Positions 20,561 through 30,424 of a stretch of 64,000 bases of DNA are shown in pieces. A program made the position numbers and the translations under genes. The stretch's first letter is position 1, and each line of letters begins with the position of its first letter. The notes below the pieces were generated by a model that was not told the DNA's origin, ran no database searches, and saw only the letters and a program-made list of their open reading frames with translations. The DNA lies in the NCBI RefSeq assembly GCF_016767715.1, contig NZ_CP050145.1, positions 3,844,001 to 3,908,000 on the forward strand, read 5' to 3'. The stretch comes from Mycobacteroides chelonae. Lineage in GTDB: Bacteria > Actinomycetota > Actinomycetes > Mycobacteriales > Mycobacteriaceae.

Positions 20561-21028
20561 CTATTTCACAATGCCCTGCGCAGGGCGTTTCATGGTGAAC
20601 GCATCGGCCCCACTGCCCGGGTAATACCGCTTGCGCACGCCGACGGTCTCGAATCCGGTGCCGTGGTACAGAGCGATCGCGGCCGCGTTGTCGGTGCGCA
20701 CCTCCAGGAACACCGGCCCCGGATCGCGATCCGCATGCGTGAGCAGCTCGTCCAACAAACGCCGTCCGATGCCCTGTTTCTGGTAGGCGGGATCCACGCC
20801 GATGGTGTGAATCTCGTACTCCGGTTCGTGATGTCCCAACCGGGAGATGCCGCCGTATCCCACCAGCGTGTGCCCGTCCCTGGCCGCCAGGTAGTGGATG
20901 TGAGGGGACGCGAGCTCCGCGCGAAAGGCCGACTCCGGCCACGGGTCATCACCTGCGAACAGAATCGCCTCAAGTTCGGCGCACCGACGGGTGTCGCGCC
21001 GGCGAAGAGGCTTCAGCTCGACCGTCAT
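20561..21028 (-). CDS. rimI: Ribosomal protein S18-alanine N-acetyltransferase family (RimI)
   Basis: The 155-residue GNAT protein has the acetyl-CoA loop QKQGIGRRLL and the VFLEVRTDNAAAIALYHGTGF segment with the catalytic-tyrosine end FETVGVRKRYYPG. In mycobacteria RimI acetylates N-termini, with broader targets than S18. It overlaps the tsaB stop by 4 bases, linking it to the t6A genes as in Rv3420c. Confidence 0.93.
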   Translation of the reverse strand: MTVELKPLRRRDTRRCAELEAILFAGDDPWPESAFRAELASPHIHYLAARDGHTLVGYGGISRLGHHEPEYEIHTIGVDPAYQKQGIGRRLLDELLTHADRDPGPVFLEVRTDNAAAIALYHGTGFETVGVRKRYYPGSGADAFTMKRPAQGIVK

Positions 21029-21648
21029 CGACGGGGTTCTTTGGCATCGGGGCGACGCAAATACAGCGGCGTCAGGGGACCCGGAGGCTGGCCCCAGTCG
21101 ACCACCTGTACCAGCCGCGACGGCGACGGGAACTGACGGTCAAGCACGGGGAGATCGAAAAGCACTGTGTGATCTGGTGATCCAGCCACCAAGTCGTAGC
21201 CCTGCACCGAGACGTCCGCGGGCGCGTCGACGGCCGGGCCGCCGATGCGTGTTCCGTCGCGGTAACCGGCCCAGTACACCTCGCGCCGGCGCGCGTCGGT
21301 GACGACGAGCACGCTGCCGGTGGTGTCATAGCCGATCGCGTCGAGTGTGCATAACGGATACACCGGGATATCCAGCGCCAGACCCATCGCCGCGGCGGTC
21401 GCCATCCCGACGCGCAGTCCGGTGAACGGACCCGGACCGCAACCCACCACAATCGCGTCGAGTTCACCGACCGCGACCCCGGCCTCGACACACGCCGCCC
21501 CGATATTGGGGGTAAGCGCCTCGGCATGCCCCTTGGCACCCATGGTGATTCGTTCGGACAAGGCCTGCACCGATCCATCCGATGCCCGCCTCACAAGCCC
21601 CGCCGTGATCGCAGGGGTGGCGGTGTCCAGGGCAAGTATCACGCTCAC
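21025..21648 (-). CDS. tsaB: t6A biosynthesis protein TsaB
   Basis: At 207 residues, the start VILALDTATPAITAGLV is typical of TsaB, the TsaD-like partner without catalytic metal ligands; VVGCGPGPFTGLRVGMATA is the family signature. It forms the TsaB-TsaD core for tRNA threonylcarbamoylation. The gene overlaps tsaE and rimI by 4 bases on each side, matching Rv3421c. Confidence 0.94.
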   Translation of the reverse strand: MSVILALDTATPAITAGLVRRASDGSVQALSERITMGAKGHAEALTPNIGAACVEAGVAVGELDAIVVGCGPGPFTGLRVGMATAAAMGLALDIPVYPLCTLDAIGYDTTGSVLVVTDARRREVYWAGYRDGTRIGGPAVDAPADVSVQGYDLVAGSPDHTVLFDLPVLDRQFPSPSRLVQVVDWGQPPGPLTPLYLRRPDAKEPRR

Positions 21649-22112
21649 GGCTTACGGCTCCAATGCCAGGTTGCGGTGCGTTCATCGGAGTCGGGTGCAC
21701 GTTGCAGCCGGATATCCAGATGATGTTCCGACAACCGCTCCGCCAGCCCCTCGCCCCACTCCACGACGACCACCGAGTCGTCCAGGTCGGTATCGAGATC
21801 CAGCGAGTCGAGCTCGCCGAGTAGGTCGGCACCGTGATGTTCCAGCAGCCGGTAGACGTCCACATGCACCAGTGCCGGTGCACCCGGGCGCCGCGCCTCG
21901 TGGACGCGGGCCAGCACATACGACGGCGAGGTGATGGGGCCGTCGACATCCATGCCCAACGCAATTCCCTTGGTCAATGCGGTCTTTCCCGCCCCCAGCG
22001 GACCGTCGAGCACGACGACGTCGCCCGCGGCGAGGTCACGCCCGATCCGCGCCCCGAAATCCAGTGTGTCCTGCAGCGTGGGCAACGCGATGCGTCCCGA
22101 CTCATCGATCAC
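21645..22112 (-). CDS. tsaE: t6A biosynthesis ATPase TsaE
   Basis: The 155-residue P-loop protein has Walker A GPLGAGKTALTKG (residues about 39-51) and the conserved SPSYVLARVHEA and HVDVYRLLEH segments. It resets the TsaB-TsaD complex by ATP hydrolysis. It overlaps the preceding hydrolase gene and tsaB by 4 bases each. Matches Rv3422c. Confidence 0.95.
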   Translation of the reverse strand: MIDESGRIALPTLQDTLDFGARIGRDLAAGDVVVLDGPLGAGKTALTKGIALGMDVDGPITSPSYVLARVHEARRPGAPALVHVDVYRLLEHHGADLLGELDSLDLDTDLDDSVVVVEWGEGLAERLSEHHLDIRLQRAPDSDERTATWHWSRKP

Positions 22113-23200
22113 AGTCCGGTCCGATCACGCAGACGCTGTTTGATGGCAGCGAAAAGTGTTGGGGTCGAGCGCCTGACAAGACGATCGATGCCGTCGTTGA
22201 CGATTACGGGATGTTCAAGTTGCACCAGATGCCCCGATTCGCGCACCAGGATCAACTCGTTGTGTCCGCTCGACCCCAATTGCGCTGCCATGGACTCCGA
22301 TTGAACCAGCGGGGTGAGCATGTCGGTATCACCGCATACCACCAGGCTCGGCAGCGGCGCGATGGTCGGCAGTGCCGCCGTCTCGTCGTGCTCCTCGAGC
22401 GCCCGCAGAAAATCCACGATGGTCGTGACGGGTGTCTGATGAATCATGCGCTCACTGAACCTCACGAGCGTCGGGCTCACCCGTTGACCTCCGTACGAGG
22501 CGGCCTGCAGCACCGGACCTACGAGCGACTTGACCGCGCCGCGGCCGTGGTGGGCGGGTCGCGGCGCGTAGTGCACGGCCGTGCGCAGCACCCGCAATGC
22601 TGGATTGCGCAACCCCGCACCGATAGCGGTGTGCGAAAGACCTTCGGCCGCACTGGCGATCAACCCGACCCCGACAATCCTGCGGCCATACTGCTCGGGA
22701 TGACGTCCGGCGTGGGCAAGGATGGTCATGCCGCCCATCGAATGCCCCACCAGGACAGCATTACCCCGGGGTACCAACACCCGCAGCACCGATTCGAGAT
22801 CATCGCCGAGCTGACGGATGGTGCATGACTTGGGAGCCGGCAGACCCGAGCGCCCGTGTCCGCGCTGGTCATAGAAGACCATGCGGACGTTGTCTCCCCA
22901 GCGGCTCGCGAGCTCGCGGCGCTGGAAATGAAAGGACGCCATCTGCAGACAGAAACCGTGTACGAACACGACGGTCAGCGGCGCGTTCGACGGACCCACC
23001 TCCCGAACCGCCAGCGGCACACCGTCGTCGGTCATCACGATGCTGCCGCGATCGGTCTCCAAGAGGTCGAAATCCTCGTCGCGGTAGGGATCATCGAACC
23101 TGCGTCTACCGATCGAGCGCGCGGTGCCGACACCGGCCACCGTCACCACCGCACCGAGCCCCGCCACGCCGGCCAGCCAGGCGTTCGACTTACTGCTCAA
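22109..23200 (-). CDS. Alpha/beta hydrolase with N-terminal membrane anchor
   Basis: A TTG at 23200 (363 residues, overlapping the alr stop by 11 bases) is the most plausible start; the frame upstream is the shadow of alr. Residues 6-25 are hydrophobic ([18 protein letters not shown]), probably an anchor. The fold has the oxyanion segment [10 protein letters not shown], the nucleophile elbow GHSMGG, a C-terminal Asp ([11 protein letters not shown]) and His (ESGHLVQLE). Substrate unknown; esters or peptides are possible. It is embedded in the alr-tsaE-tsaB run, a location seen in other fast growers. Confidence 0.85.
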   Translation of the reverse strand: MSSKSNAWLAGVAGLGAVVTVAGVGTARSIGRRRFDDPYRDEDFDLLETDRGSIVMTDDGVPLAVREVGPSNAPLTVVFVHGFCLQMASFHFQRRELASRWGDNVRMVFYDQRGHGRSGLPAPKSCTIRQLGDDLESVLRVLVPRGNAVLVGHSMGGMTILAHAGRHPEQYGRRIVGVGLIASAAEGLSHTAIGAGLRNPALRVLRTAVHYAPRPAHHGRGAVKSLVGPVLQAASYGGQRVSPTLVRFSERMIHQTPVTTIVDFLRALEEHDETAALPTIAPLPSLVVCGDTDMLTPLVQSESMAAQLGSSGHNELILVRESGHLVQLEHPVIVNDGIDRLVRRSTPTLFAAIKQRLRDRTGL

Positions 23201-24374
23201 CGGTCCTGGAATCCCGGTACGTTCGCACCACCCTGCCGCGAGGGCAGGTGACCACCTCGTAGGCGATGGTGTCGAGCAGCTCCGCCCATTCTTGCGCGGT
23301 GGGCTCGCCCGCCGCACCCGAGCCGAAAAGCGTTGCGACATCGCCGGCCCGCACCCCAGCCTCGTTGTCTCCCAGGTCAACCACAAACTGGTCCATGCAG
23401 ACACGGCCGATGTTCGGGTAGCGGCGCCCTCCGATGGCTACCTCGAAGCGGTTACCCAGTCCACGGACCACGCCATCGGCGTAACCGATCCCGATGAGGG
23501 CCGCGTTGGTATCGCGCGGGGCCGTCCATACGTGTCCGTAGGACACTCCTTCACCGGCCCGCACCGGCTTCACCGACGACACCGCGCACGTGAGCGACAT
23601 CGCCGGAATCAGGCCGGTCTGTATCTCGCCCGGCATCGGGTTGACGCCGTACAGCGCAATACCCGCGCGCACCATGTCATATCGGACATCGGGACGAGTC
23701 AGCGTGGCCGCCGAATTCGACAGGTGTGCCACCTCATAACGCAACCCCAGGTCACGTGCCAACCCGAGCGCCTCGTCGAACCGCCCTTTCTGCATGTCGA
23801 TGGTGGGATTACCGAGCTGATCGGCGTACGCGAAATGAGACATGATGCCGCGCACCCGGATTGACTGCTCGGCCTGTGCCTTCGCCAACGCTTCGAAAAG
23901 GTCACGGGTGTACTCGGCCGGTACCCCATTGCGATTGAGCCCGGTATCCACCTTGACGGTCGTGACCGCCTGACGCCCCGTGGACTGCGCCGCGTCAAGC
24001 AACTCGCTGAGCTGATCGAGCGAGGACACCGCGACCTGGACATCGGCCTTCAGCGCGGCGGCGTAGTCGGCGCCCGGGGCATGCAGCCAGGCGAGCAGCG
24101 GCGCGTCGATCCCACCCGCGCGGACCTGCAGCGCCTCACTGATGGTGGCGACACCGAGTTCGTCGGCCCCGGCCGCGAGCGCGGCACGCGCCACCGGCAA
24201 GGCTCCGTGCCCGTAGCCGTCGGCCTTGACGACCACCATGAGCCGGGCCTCGCCGGCGTACTCACGCAGCAACTGGACGTTGTGCGCAATGGCACCCAGG
24301 TCGACGACCGCCTGCGCGGTCGTCTCACCCGTGTTCGGCGGGAGGCCGTCCGTTGTCGTCGAAGTTGTCGTCAC
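23190..24374 (-). CDS. alr: Alanine racemase
   Basis: The 394-residue PLP enzyme has the cofactor Lys in [15 protein letters not shown], the catalytic Tyr region [11 protein letters not shown], and a C-terminal beta domain ([20 protein letters not shown]). It makes D-alanine for peptidoglycan. The start is a GTG at 24374 followed by a Thr-rich leader of about 10 residues that is probably disordered. It corresponds to Rv3423c. Confidence 0.97.
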   Translation of the reverse strand: MTTTSTTTDGLPPNTGETTAQAVVDLGAIAHNVQLLREYAGEARLMVVVKADGYGHGALPVARAALAAGADELGVATISEALQVRAGGIDAPLLAWLHAPGADYAAALKADVQVAVSSLDQLSELLDAAQSTGRQAVTTVKVDTGLNRNGVPAEYTRDLFEALAKAQAEQSIRVRGIMSHFAYADQLGNPTIDMQKGRFDEALGLARDLGLRYEVAHLSNSAATLTRPDVRYDMVRAGIALYGVNPMPGEIQTGLIPAMSLTCAVSSVKPVRAGEGVSYGHVWTAPRDTNAALIGIGYADGVVRGLGNRFEVAIGGRRYPNIGRVCMDQFVVDLGDNEAGVRAGDVATLFGSGAAGEPTAQEWAELLDTIAYEVVTCPRGRVVRTYRDSRTVEQ

Positions 24375-24432
24375 CGGCTCTATTGTCCCATCCGCGTCAG
24401 ATCCCCGAGTCGCAGCGCTCCAGCCCGCCGTA

Positions 24433-25851
24433 TCAGTGCGCGAACGGCTGCACCGCGTCGAAGTGCCCGTTCGGTTTCAGCTCGTCAAGCCCCTTCAACA
24501 CCGTGATGAGGTCATCGCGGAGCGCACGGGCAAGATCACCTGAGAAGCCTTCGCGCACCACCACCCGCAGCACCGCGACATCGGTGACGTCCTCGGGCAT
24601 CGTGTAAGCCGGCACCTGCCAGCCAAAGGCCCGCAACGAATGCGAGATGTCGAACTCCGTGTATGGGCGGTCGCCCTTGAGCCGGAACGACACCACCGGA
24701 ATCGCCGAGCCGTCGGTGATCACCTCGAAGTGCTCGCTCTTGTTCAGCTCGTCGCCGAACCAGCGGGCGGTCTCCGACAGACAGCGCATCACCTGCGCGT
24801 AACCGGCCCGCCCCAATCGCAGGAAGTTGTAGTACTGCCCGACCACCTGATTACCCGGGCGGGAGAAGTTGAGGGTGAACGTCGGCATATCTCCGCCGAG
24901 GTAGTTGACCCGGAACACCAGGTCTTCGGGCAGGTGTTCCTTGCTGCGCCACACCACGAAGCCGATTCCCGGATAGGTCAGGCCGTACTTGTGCCCACTG
25001 ACGTTGATCGACACCACCCGGGGCAGCCGGAAATCCCAGTGCAGTTCTGGGTGCAGGAACGGCACCACGAATCCGCCGCTGGCGGCGTCCACGTGTACCG
25101 GGACATCCGGCTTGCCGGGCGTGGCCGCCAAAGTGTCCAGCGCCGCGCAGATCTCGGCAATCGGCTCCAGCTCACCGGTGAAGGTGGTGCCCAGGATGCC
25201 CACTACCCCGATGGTGTCCTCGTCCACCGCGTCGAGCACCTGCTCGGGAGTGATGACGTACCGGTCCTTCGCCATCGGCAGATACCGCGGCTCAACGTCG
25301 AAGTACCGGCAGAACTTCTCCCACACCACCTGCACGTTGGACCCCATCACCAGGTTCGGCGTGCGGCCCTTCCAGCCGTCACCGATTTTGGCGCGCCAGC
25401 GCCACTTGAGGGCCAGCCCGGCGAGCATCACCGCCTCACTGGACCCGATGGTCGATACCCCGATCGCCGATGACGGGTCCTCGGCAGATAGATCATCGGC
25501 GTGGAACAGATCGGCCACCATGGCCACGCACCGCGACTCGATCGCGGCGGTCGCCGGGTATTCGTCCTTGTCGATCATGTTCTTGTCGAACGTCTCGGCC
25601 ATCAGCTTCTCGGCCTCGGGATCCATCCAGGTCGTGACGAAGGTGGCCAGGTTGAGCCGCGAACTGCCGTCGAGCATCAGTTCGTCGTGAATGAACCGGT
25701 AAGCAGCCTGCGGATCCATCGGCTCGTCGGGGAGGCGTAGGGCCGGGATGGGCGCGGTCGACAACCGGCCGGTGTATGCGGGGCTGAAGGACGAGGCGTT
25801 GATCTTTCCGGCGTGCGCCGAAAGACTGAACTGATCGCGGGGATTCGACAT
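24433..25851 (-). CDS. gadB: Glutamate decarboxylase
   Basis: The 472-residue group II PLP decarboxylase has SGHKYGL with the Schiff-base Lys, [13 protein letters not shown] (PLP-contacting Asp), and the GadB N-terminus with a Pro-rich leader. It converts glutamate to GABA and uses a proton, so it helps in acid stress and the GABA shunt. It follows nnr after 10 bases, and Rv3432c-Rv3433c show the same arrangement. No antiporter gene lies next to it. Confidence 0.95.
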   Translation of the reverse strand: MSNPRDQFSLSAHAGKINASSFSPAYTGRLSTAPIPALRLPDEPMDPQAAYRFIHDELMLDGSSRLNLATFVTTWMDPEAEKLMAETFDKNMIDKDEYPATAAIESRCVAMVADLFHADDLSAEDPSSAIGVSTIGSSEAVMLAGLALKWRWRAKIGDGWKGRTPNLVMGSNVQVVWEKFCRYFDVEPRYLPMAKDRYVITPEQVLDAVDEDTIGVVGILGTTFTGELEPIAEICAALDTLAATPGKPDVPVHVDAASGGFVVPFLHPELHWDFRLPRVVSINVSGHKYGLTYPGIGFVVWRSKEHLPEDLVFRVNYLGGDMPTFTLNFSRPGNQVVGQYYNFLRLGRAGYAQVMRCLSETARWFGDELNKSEHFEVITDGSAIPVVSFRLKGDRPYTEFDISHSLRAFGWQVPAYTMPEDVTDVAVLRVVVREGFSGDLARALRDDLITVLKGLDELKPNGHFDAVQPFAH

Positions 25852-25861
25852 AAGCCGATTC

Positions 25862-27295
25862 TCACCCTATTTCGGCGACCGCCCAACGTAGATGCCCAAG
25901 AAGACGGGAAGCCGAAATGGGGGCTTTACCCGGACCGGGATCTGCCGCGGCGGCAGACGCCGCGCGGGCGTGCACGTAAGCCCCCATCGCCGCGGCCTTG
26001 TCGGCGGGAACTCCGGCGGCCAGCAGCGCACCGATCACACCCGAGAGCACATCGCCCGAGCCCGCCGTCGCCGCCCATGACCCGTGTGCCTTGTTTACGT
26101 ACGCGGTTCCGTCCGGCTGTGCGATGACGGTGACGTTGCCCTTGAGGAGCACCGTGGCGCCCAGCCGCAGCGCCAACGACCGCGCGGCGCCAACCCGGTC
26201 GGGGCCCGGAGGTTCACCTGCGAGCCTGCGGTACTCACCGGCATGCGGGGTCAGGAGCGTCGGGGCGTCGCGTGCTGCCACGAGATCAGCCAGCTCGGGG
26301 TGCTCGGCGAGGATCGTCAGGGCGTCGGCATCGACGAGTACCGGCAGCCCGCCCGAAAGCACCCGCCGCAGGGTTCGCGTCTGGCGCTCGCCGGTTCCGT
26401 ATCCGGGACCGATCACCCATGCCTGTACCCGGCCCGCGGCCTCTTCCGTCTGAGTGGCAATCACTTCCGGCCAATGCGAAACCACCTCGGCAGCAGCCGA
26501 TCCGGCGTATCGAACCATCCCGGCCGTGGCAGCCACGGCCGCACCCGCACACAAGATGGCGGCCCCCGGATAGGTGTGCGATCCCGCCAGCACACCCGTC
26601 ACGCCTTGCGTGTACTTGTCATCGGCAGGTCCGGGAATGGGCCAGGCGAGGGCCACATCGTGGGCGTCGAGTTCCCGGATCGTCGTGGCGGGCAGATCAA
26701 GCCCGATGTCGACCAACCGGACCTCGCCGCAATCACCAAGAGCATGAACGGGTTTGTAGCCACCGAACGTCACCGTGACGGCGGCCCGGAAGGCCGCTCC
26801 GTCCACTGTGCCGGTGTGCACGTCTACGCCACTGGGGATGTCCACCGCGATCACCGGAATGCCCTCGGCATTGATCTGTTCGGCGATCTCGGCGGCTCCC
26901 GGCCGAAGCGGGCCGGTCCCCGAAATTCCTACGACGCCATCCAGAACGAGATCGGTATCGCCGGGCACCGCGGACACCACCCGGCCGCCGGCCTTACGGA
27001 AGGCGGCAAGGCCCGCACGGTGGGCCCGCTCGGGATTCAGCAGCACCGCGCTGGTTGATACTCCGCGCCGGCGCAGGAAGGTCAACGCCCACAAGGCGTC
27101 TCCCCCGTTGTCTCCGGAACCGACGATCGCGCACACACGCCGCCCGACCACCACGCCGGCCCGCCGCGACAACTCGTCAGCGACGATCGTGGCCAATCCG
27201 TATGCCGCACGCCGCATCAGGGCCCCCTCGGGCAGGGCGGCCAGCAGCGGTGCCTCGGCTTCCCGAATCTGCTCGGCGCTGTAGTAGTACTTCAT
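25862..27295 (-). CDS. nnr: Bifunctional NAD(P)HX epimerase/dehydratase
   Basis: The 477-residue protein joins a YjeF N-terminal epimerase domain (IVGSGDNGGDALWALTFLRRRG split into its two motifs, and VAVDIPSGVDVHTG read as AVDIPSGVD) to a C-terminal ribokinase-like dehydratase domain (LTPHAGEYRRL, then WAATAGSGDVLSG). It repairs damaged, hydrated NAD(P)H. Position and fusion match Rv3433c. Confidence 0.94.
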   Translation of the reverse strand: MKYYYSAEQIREAEAPLLAALPEGALMRRAAYGLATIVADELSRRAGVVVGRRVCAIVGSGDNGGDALWALTFLRRRGVSTSAVLLNPERAHRAGLAAFRKAGGRVVSAVPGDTDLVLDGVVGISGTGPLRPGAAEIAEQINAEGIPVIAVDIPSGVDVHTGTVDGAAFRAAVTVTFGGYKPVHALGDCGEVRLVDIGLDLPATTIRELDAHDVALAWPIPGPADDKYTQGVTGVLAGSHTYPGAAILCAGAAVAATAGMVRYAGSAAAEVVSHWPEVIATQTEEAAGRVQAWVIGPGYGTGERQTRTLRRVLSGGLPVLVDADALTILAEHPELADLVAARDAPTLLTPHAGEYRRLAGEPPGPDRVGAARSLALRLGATVLLKGNVTVIAQPDGTAYVNKAHGSWAATAGSGDVLSGVIGALLAAGVPADKAAAMGAYVHARAASAAAADPGPGKAPISASRLLGHLRWAVAEIG

Positions 27296-27413
27296 GAATC
27301 GTGGGCTCCCCTCGCTCCCTCTTCGCCGTCGAGGAACTGGTGGGTGTGCGATGCAGACGGTACGCCGCGGGGTTGTCGACGCAGGGTTGGCGCGCCACAG
27401 GATGTAGACGCCG

Positions 27414-29279
27414 CTATTCGACGGTTACCGACTTGGCCAGGTTCCGCGGTTTGTCCACGTCGTATCCCCGGGCCTGCGCCACCGCCGCGGCGAACACCTG
27501 CATCGGAATCGTGGAGAGCAACGGCTGGTACAACGTCGACACCGCCGGAATCTCGATGAGGTGGTCCGCGTACGGCCGGATCGTCTCATCGCCCTCTTCG
27601 GCGATCACGATCGTCCGCGCCCCGCGAGCCTGAATCTCACGAATGTTGCTGAGCAGCTTCGAATGCAGCAACCCCATGCCCTTGGGTGACGGCATCACCA
27701 CGATGACCGGCAGCCCCTCTTCGATCAGCGCGATCGGCCCGTGCTTGAGCTCTCCGGCCGCGAATCCCTCGGCGTGCATGTACGCCAGCTCCTTGAGCTT
27801 GAGCGCACCCTCCAGCGCCACCGGGTATCCGACGTGGCGCCCCAGGAACAGGATGCTGGAGGACTGCGCGTACTGCCGCGCGAGTTCGGCGACCGGATCC
27901 ATGGCGGTGATGACGCGCTCGATCAACTCCGGCATGGCCTCCAGCTCGTGGTACTCACGAGCCACTTCGTCGGGGTATTTTGTCCCGCGAGCCTGTGCCA
28001 AGGCCAGGCCCACAATGTAATTGGCGGTCACCTGCGCCAGGAATGTCTTCGTCGCGGCGACACCGATCTCCGGCCCGGCCCGCGTGTAGAGCACCGCATC
28101 GCATTCACGGGGAATCTGTGAACCGTTGGTATTGCAGACGGCCAGCACCTTGGCCTTCTGCTCCTTGGCGTGCCGCACCGCTTCCAGGGTGTCCGCGGTC
28201 TCACCCGATTGCGAAATGGCGACGACGAGCGTGCTGCGATCCAAAACCGGGTCGCGGTAGCGGAATTCGCTCGCGAGCTCGATCTCCACGGGCAGCCGTG
28301 TCCAATGCTCGATGGCGTACTTGGCCAGCAGGCCCGAATGGAATGCCGTACCGCAGGCCACCACGAACACCTTGTCGATATCGCGCAGTTCCTGATCGGA
28401 GAGCCGCTGCTCATCGAGAATTATCCGGCCAAGGTCGAAGTGCCCCAACAAGGTGTCGGACACCGCCGCCGGCTGTTCGGCGATCTCCTTGAGCATGAAG
28501 TATTCGTAGCCGCCCTTTTCCGCGGCCGACAGGTCCCAGTCGATCGTGAAGACCCGCGCATTATCGGCGTCGTCGTTACCCGCGAAGTCGGTGATGCGAT
28601 AGCCGTCCGCGGTGATCACCACAACCTGGTCCTGCCCCAGTTCGACGGCTTCCCTGGTGTATTCGATGAACGCGGCGACGTCGGACCCGAGGAACATCTC
28701 ACCGTCGCCGATACCCACGACCAGCGGGGTGGACCGGCGTGCGGCCACGATCGTGCCCGGGTCGTCGGCGTGGGAGAAGACAAGGGTGAAGTGCCCCTCC
28801 AACCGTCGCACCACAGCCTGCACCGACGCCACGAAGTCGCCGGCGGTGTCTCCGGATTCGTACTGGCGCGCCACCAGATGCACGGCCACCTCGGAGTCGG
28901 TGTCGCTGGCGAACTCGACGCCCGCGGCCTCCAGCTCGGCACGCAATGCGGGGAAGTTCTCGATGATCCCGTTATGGACCACCGCGACCTTGCCGGTCGC
29001 ATCCCGATGCGGGTGAGCGTTGCGGTCGGTGGGGGCACCGTGGGTGGCCCAGCGGGTGTGCCCCATGCCGGTGGTAGCGCCGAAGGATTCTCCCGATTCC
29101 GCGATCGCGGATTCCAGGTTGGCCAGCCGGCCCGCCTTGCGCTGCACCAGCAGCCCGCCGCTGCCGTCGGCCAGCGCAACCCCCGCCGAGTCATAGCCCC
29201 GGTACTCGAGTCGCCGCAGCGCCTCGAGGACGACACCAAGGGCGTCCCGGTGGCCGACGTACCCGACGATTCCGCACAT
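27414..29279 (-). CDS. glmS: Glutamine-fructose-6-phosphate aminotransferase
   Basis: ATG 29279 places Cys2 next to the initiator (MCGIVGYVGHRD), as needed for the N-terminal nucleophile; the frame upstream to 29324 is not used. The 621-residue enzyme has a glutaminase half (GHTRWATHGAPTDRNAHPH) and two SIS domains (ISQSGETADTLEAV, and LGRHVGYPVALEGALKLKE), ending KPRNLAKSVTVE. It makes glucosamine-6-phosphate, which GlmM (coded at 35060) then uses. Matches Rv3436c. Confidence 0.97.
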   Translation of the reverse strand: MCGIVGYVGHRDALGVVLEALRRLEYRGYDSAGVALADGSGGLLVQRKAGRLANLESAIAESGESFGATTGMGHTRWATHGAPTDRNAHPHRDATGKVAVVHNGIIENFPALRAELEAAGVEFASDTDSEVAVHLVARQYESGDTAGDFVASVQAVVRRLEGHFTLVFSHADDPGTIVAARRSTPLVVGIGDGEMFLGSDVAAFIEYTREAVELGQDQVVVITADGYRITDFAGNDDADNARVFTIDWDLSAAEKGGYEYFMLKEIAEQPAAVSDTLLGHFDLGRIILDEQRLSDQELRDIDKVFVVACGTAFHSGLLAKYAIEHWTRLPVEIELASEFRYRDPVLDRSTLVVAISQSGETADTLEAVRHAKEQKAKVLAVCNTNGSQIPRECDAVLYTRAGPEIGVAATKTFLAQVTANYIVGLALAQARGTKYPDEVAREYHELEAMPELIERVITAMDPVAELARQYAQSSSILFLGRHVGYPVALEGALKLKELAYMHAEGFAAGELKHGPIALIEEGLPVIVVMPSPKGMGLLHSKLLSNIREIQARGARTIVIAEEGDETIRPYADHLIEIPAVSTLYQPLLSTIPMQVFAAAVAQARGYDVDKPRNLAKSVTVE

Positions 29280-29287
29280 AGCCCACC

Positions 29288-29338
29288 AGGGTAGTTCAGT
29301 TCCCGCTGCGGTCCGCAACGACAACGATCAGCTACGGT
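29288..29338. promoter_or_regulatory. Divergent -10 elements between glmS and the hydrolase gene
   Basis: On the minus strand TACCCT (29293-29288) lies 8 bases before the glmS ATG. On the plus strand TACGGT (29333-29338) lies exactly 6 bases before the ATG at 29345. Both genes probably have very short or no leaders. Confidence 0.55.
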
Positions 29339-29344
29339 CATGCC

Positions 29345-30211
29345 ATGGCGAGTACCCGCACGCTATTCAAAGCTCTGACCCGTCGTGGTCCGCACAAGGT
29401 TCTGCGTGGCGACCTGGCCTTCGCCGGGGTGAGCGGCGTCGTCTACACACCGGATTCCGGCTTCAATCTGCCTGCGGTGGCGTTCGGACACGACTGGCTG
29501 ACCGGTACGAACAAGTACCGAGCGACTCTGGAACATCTCGCATCCTGGGGAATCGTCGCGGCAGCCCCGGACACCGAGAAGGGGTTGATCCCGTCACACC
29601 TGAATCTGGCTGCCGACTTGGCCACAACACTCGAGATCGTGACCCGGGTGCGCCTCGGCGACGGCAAGATCAGCGTGCATCCGACCAAACTCGCGCTGGC
29701 CGGTCATGGGTTGGGGGCCTCGGCGGCGGTGTTCGCGGCCGCGCGGTCCTCAGCGCTGGTGGACAAGAAGAACCGGCCGACGGGCCCCAAGGCCGTCGTC
29801 GCGCTGTTTCCCAGCGCGACGCAGCCGCCCGTCGAGAGCAGTGCCGCCGCGTTGACCATCCCCGGCCTCGTTGTCACGAGCACCGACGACGCCCAATCGC
29901 TGCGATCGAATGCCCTGGCGCTCTCGCAGGCGTGGCCCGGTGCCGAGTTGCGGAACGTCGCGAAGGCGAAGTCCAGCGGGCTACCGGAACACAGCTGGCT
30001 GCGCAGGTTTGTCGGACTCGGCGGATCGAACCGGGCAACCCAGCGCAACACTCGTGCCCTGTTGACCGGATACCTGCTGTTCCAGCTTGCCGGAGACAAG
30101 CGCTACCGCGACTTCGCGGACCCGGCAGCTGAACTACCGAATACCTCGCTGCCCGACGCCGCTGCGCTGGAGATCAGCCAGATCGATCGCGTGCAATCGC
30201 TGCTGAGGTAG
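29345..30211 (+). CDS. Alpha/beta-hydrolase fold protein without nucleophile serine
   Basis: The 288-residue protein has the dienelactone-hydrolase-like layout: PAVAFGHDWLTGTNKYRATLEHLASWGI near residue 45 and a nucleophile elbow at KLALAGHGLGAS. That elbow reads G-H-G-L-G, with Gly122 where the catalytic Ser should be, so normal esterase chemistry is not expected. Later LVVTSTDDAQS and PEHSW could supply the Asp and His. There is no signal peptide. The gene diverges from glmS and its stop codon touches that of the convergent small gene. Function unknown. Confidence 0.8.
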   Translation: MASTRTLFKALTRRGPHKVLRGDLAFAGVSGVVYTPDSGFNLPAVAFGHDWLTGTNKYRATLEHLASWGIVAAAPDTEKGLIPSHLNLAADLATTLEIVTRVRLGDGKISVHPTKLALAGHGLGASAAVFAAARSSALVDKKNRPTGPKAVVALFPSATQPPVESSAAALTIPGLVVTSTDDAQSLRSNALALSQAWPGAELRNVAKAKSSGLPEHSWLRRFVGLGGSNRATQRNTRALLTGYLLFQLAGDKRYRDFADPAAELPNTSLPDAAALEISQIDRVQSLLR

Positions 30212-30424
30212 TCAGCGCCGCCATCGCTGCCAGCGGTAGATGTCGTCCTCGTCGAAGTCGGACTCGGTCATATGGATCTGCATGGGCATCTGAAGTTCCG
30301 TGACCTCGGCGGACTCATCGAGCATCATGTCGCCGCGTGCTGCGTCGGCGTCATCCCGCAGCTGATCCAGGGTGCTCTCGAAATCCGAGACGATGCCTGC
30401 GAGGGCGTCGGTGATGTCGATCAT
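30212..30424 (-). CDS. Small acidic protein of the EspC-like cluster
   Basis: This 70-residue protein is strongly acidic in its middle (LRDDADAAR, DESAEV, TESDFDEDD) with a basic, Trp-containing end (YRWQRWRR). It overlaps the large upstream gene by 4 bases, so they are coupled. I recognise no family; a chaperone or regulator role for the two upstream candidate secretion substrates is only a guess from context. Confidence 0.65.
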   Translation of the reverse strand: MIDITDALAGIVSDFESTLDQLRDDADAARGDMMLDESAEVTELQMPMQIHMTESDFDEDDIYRWQRWRR

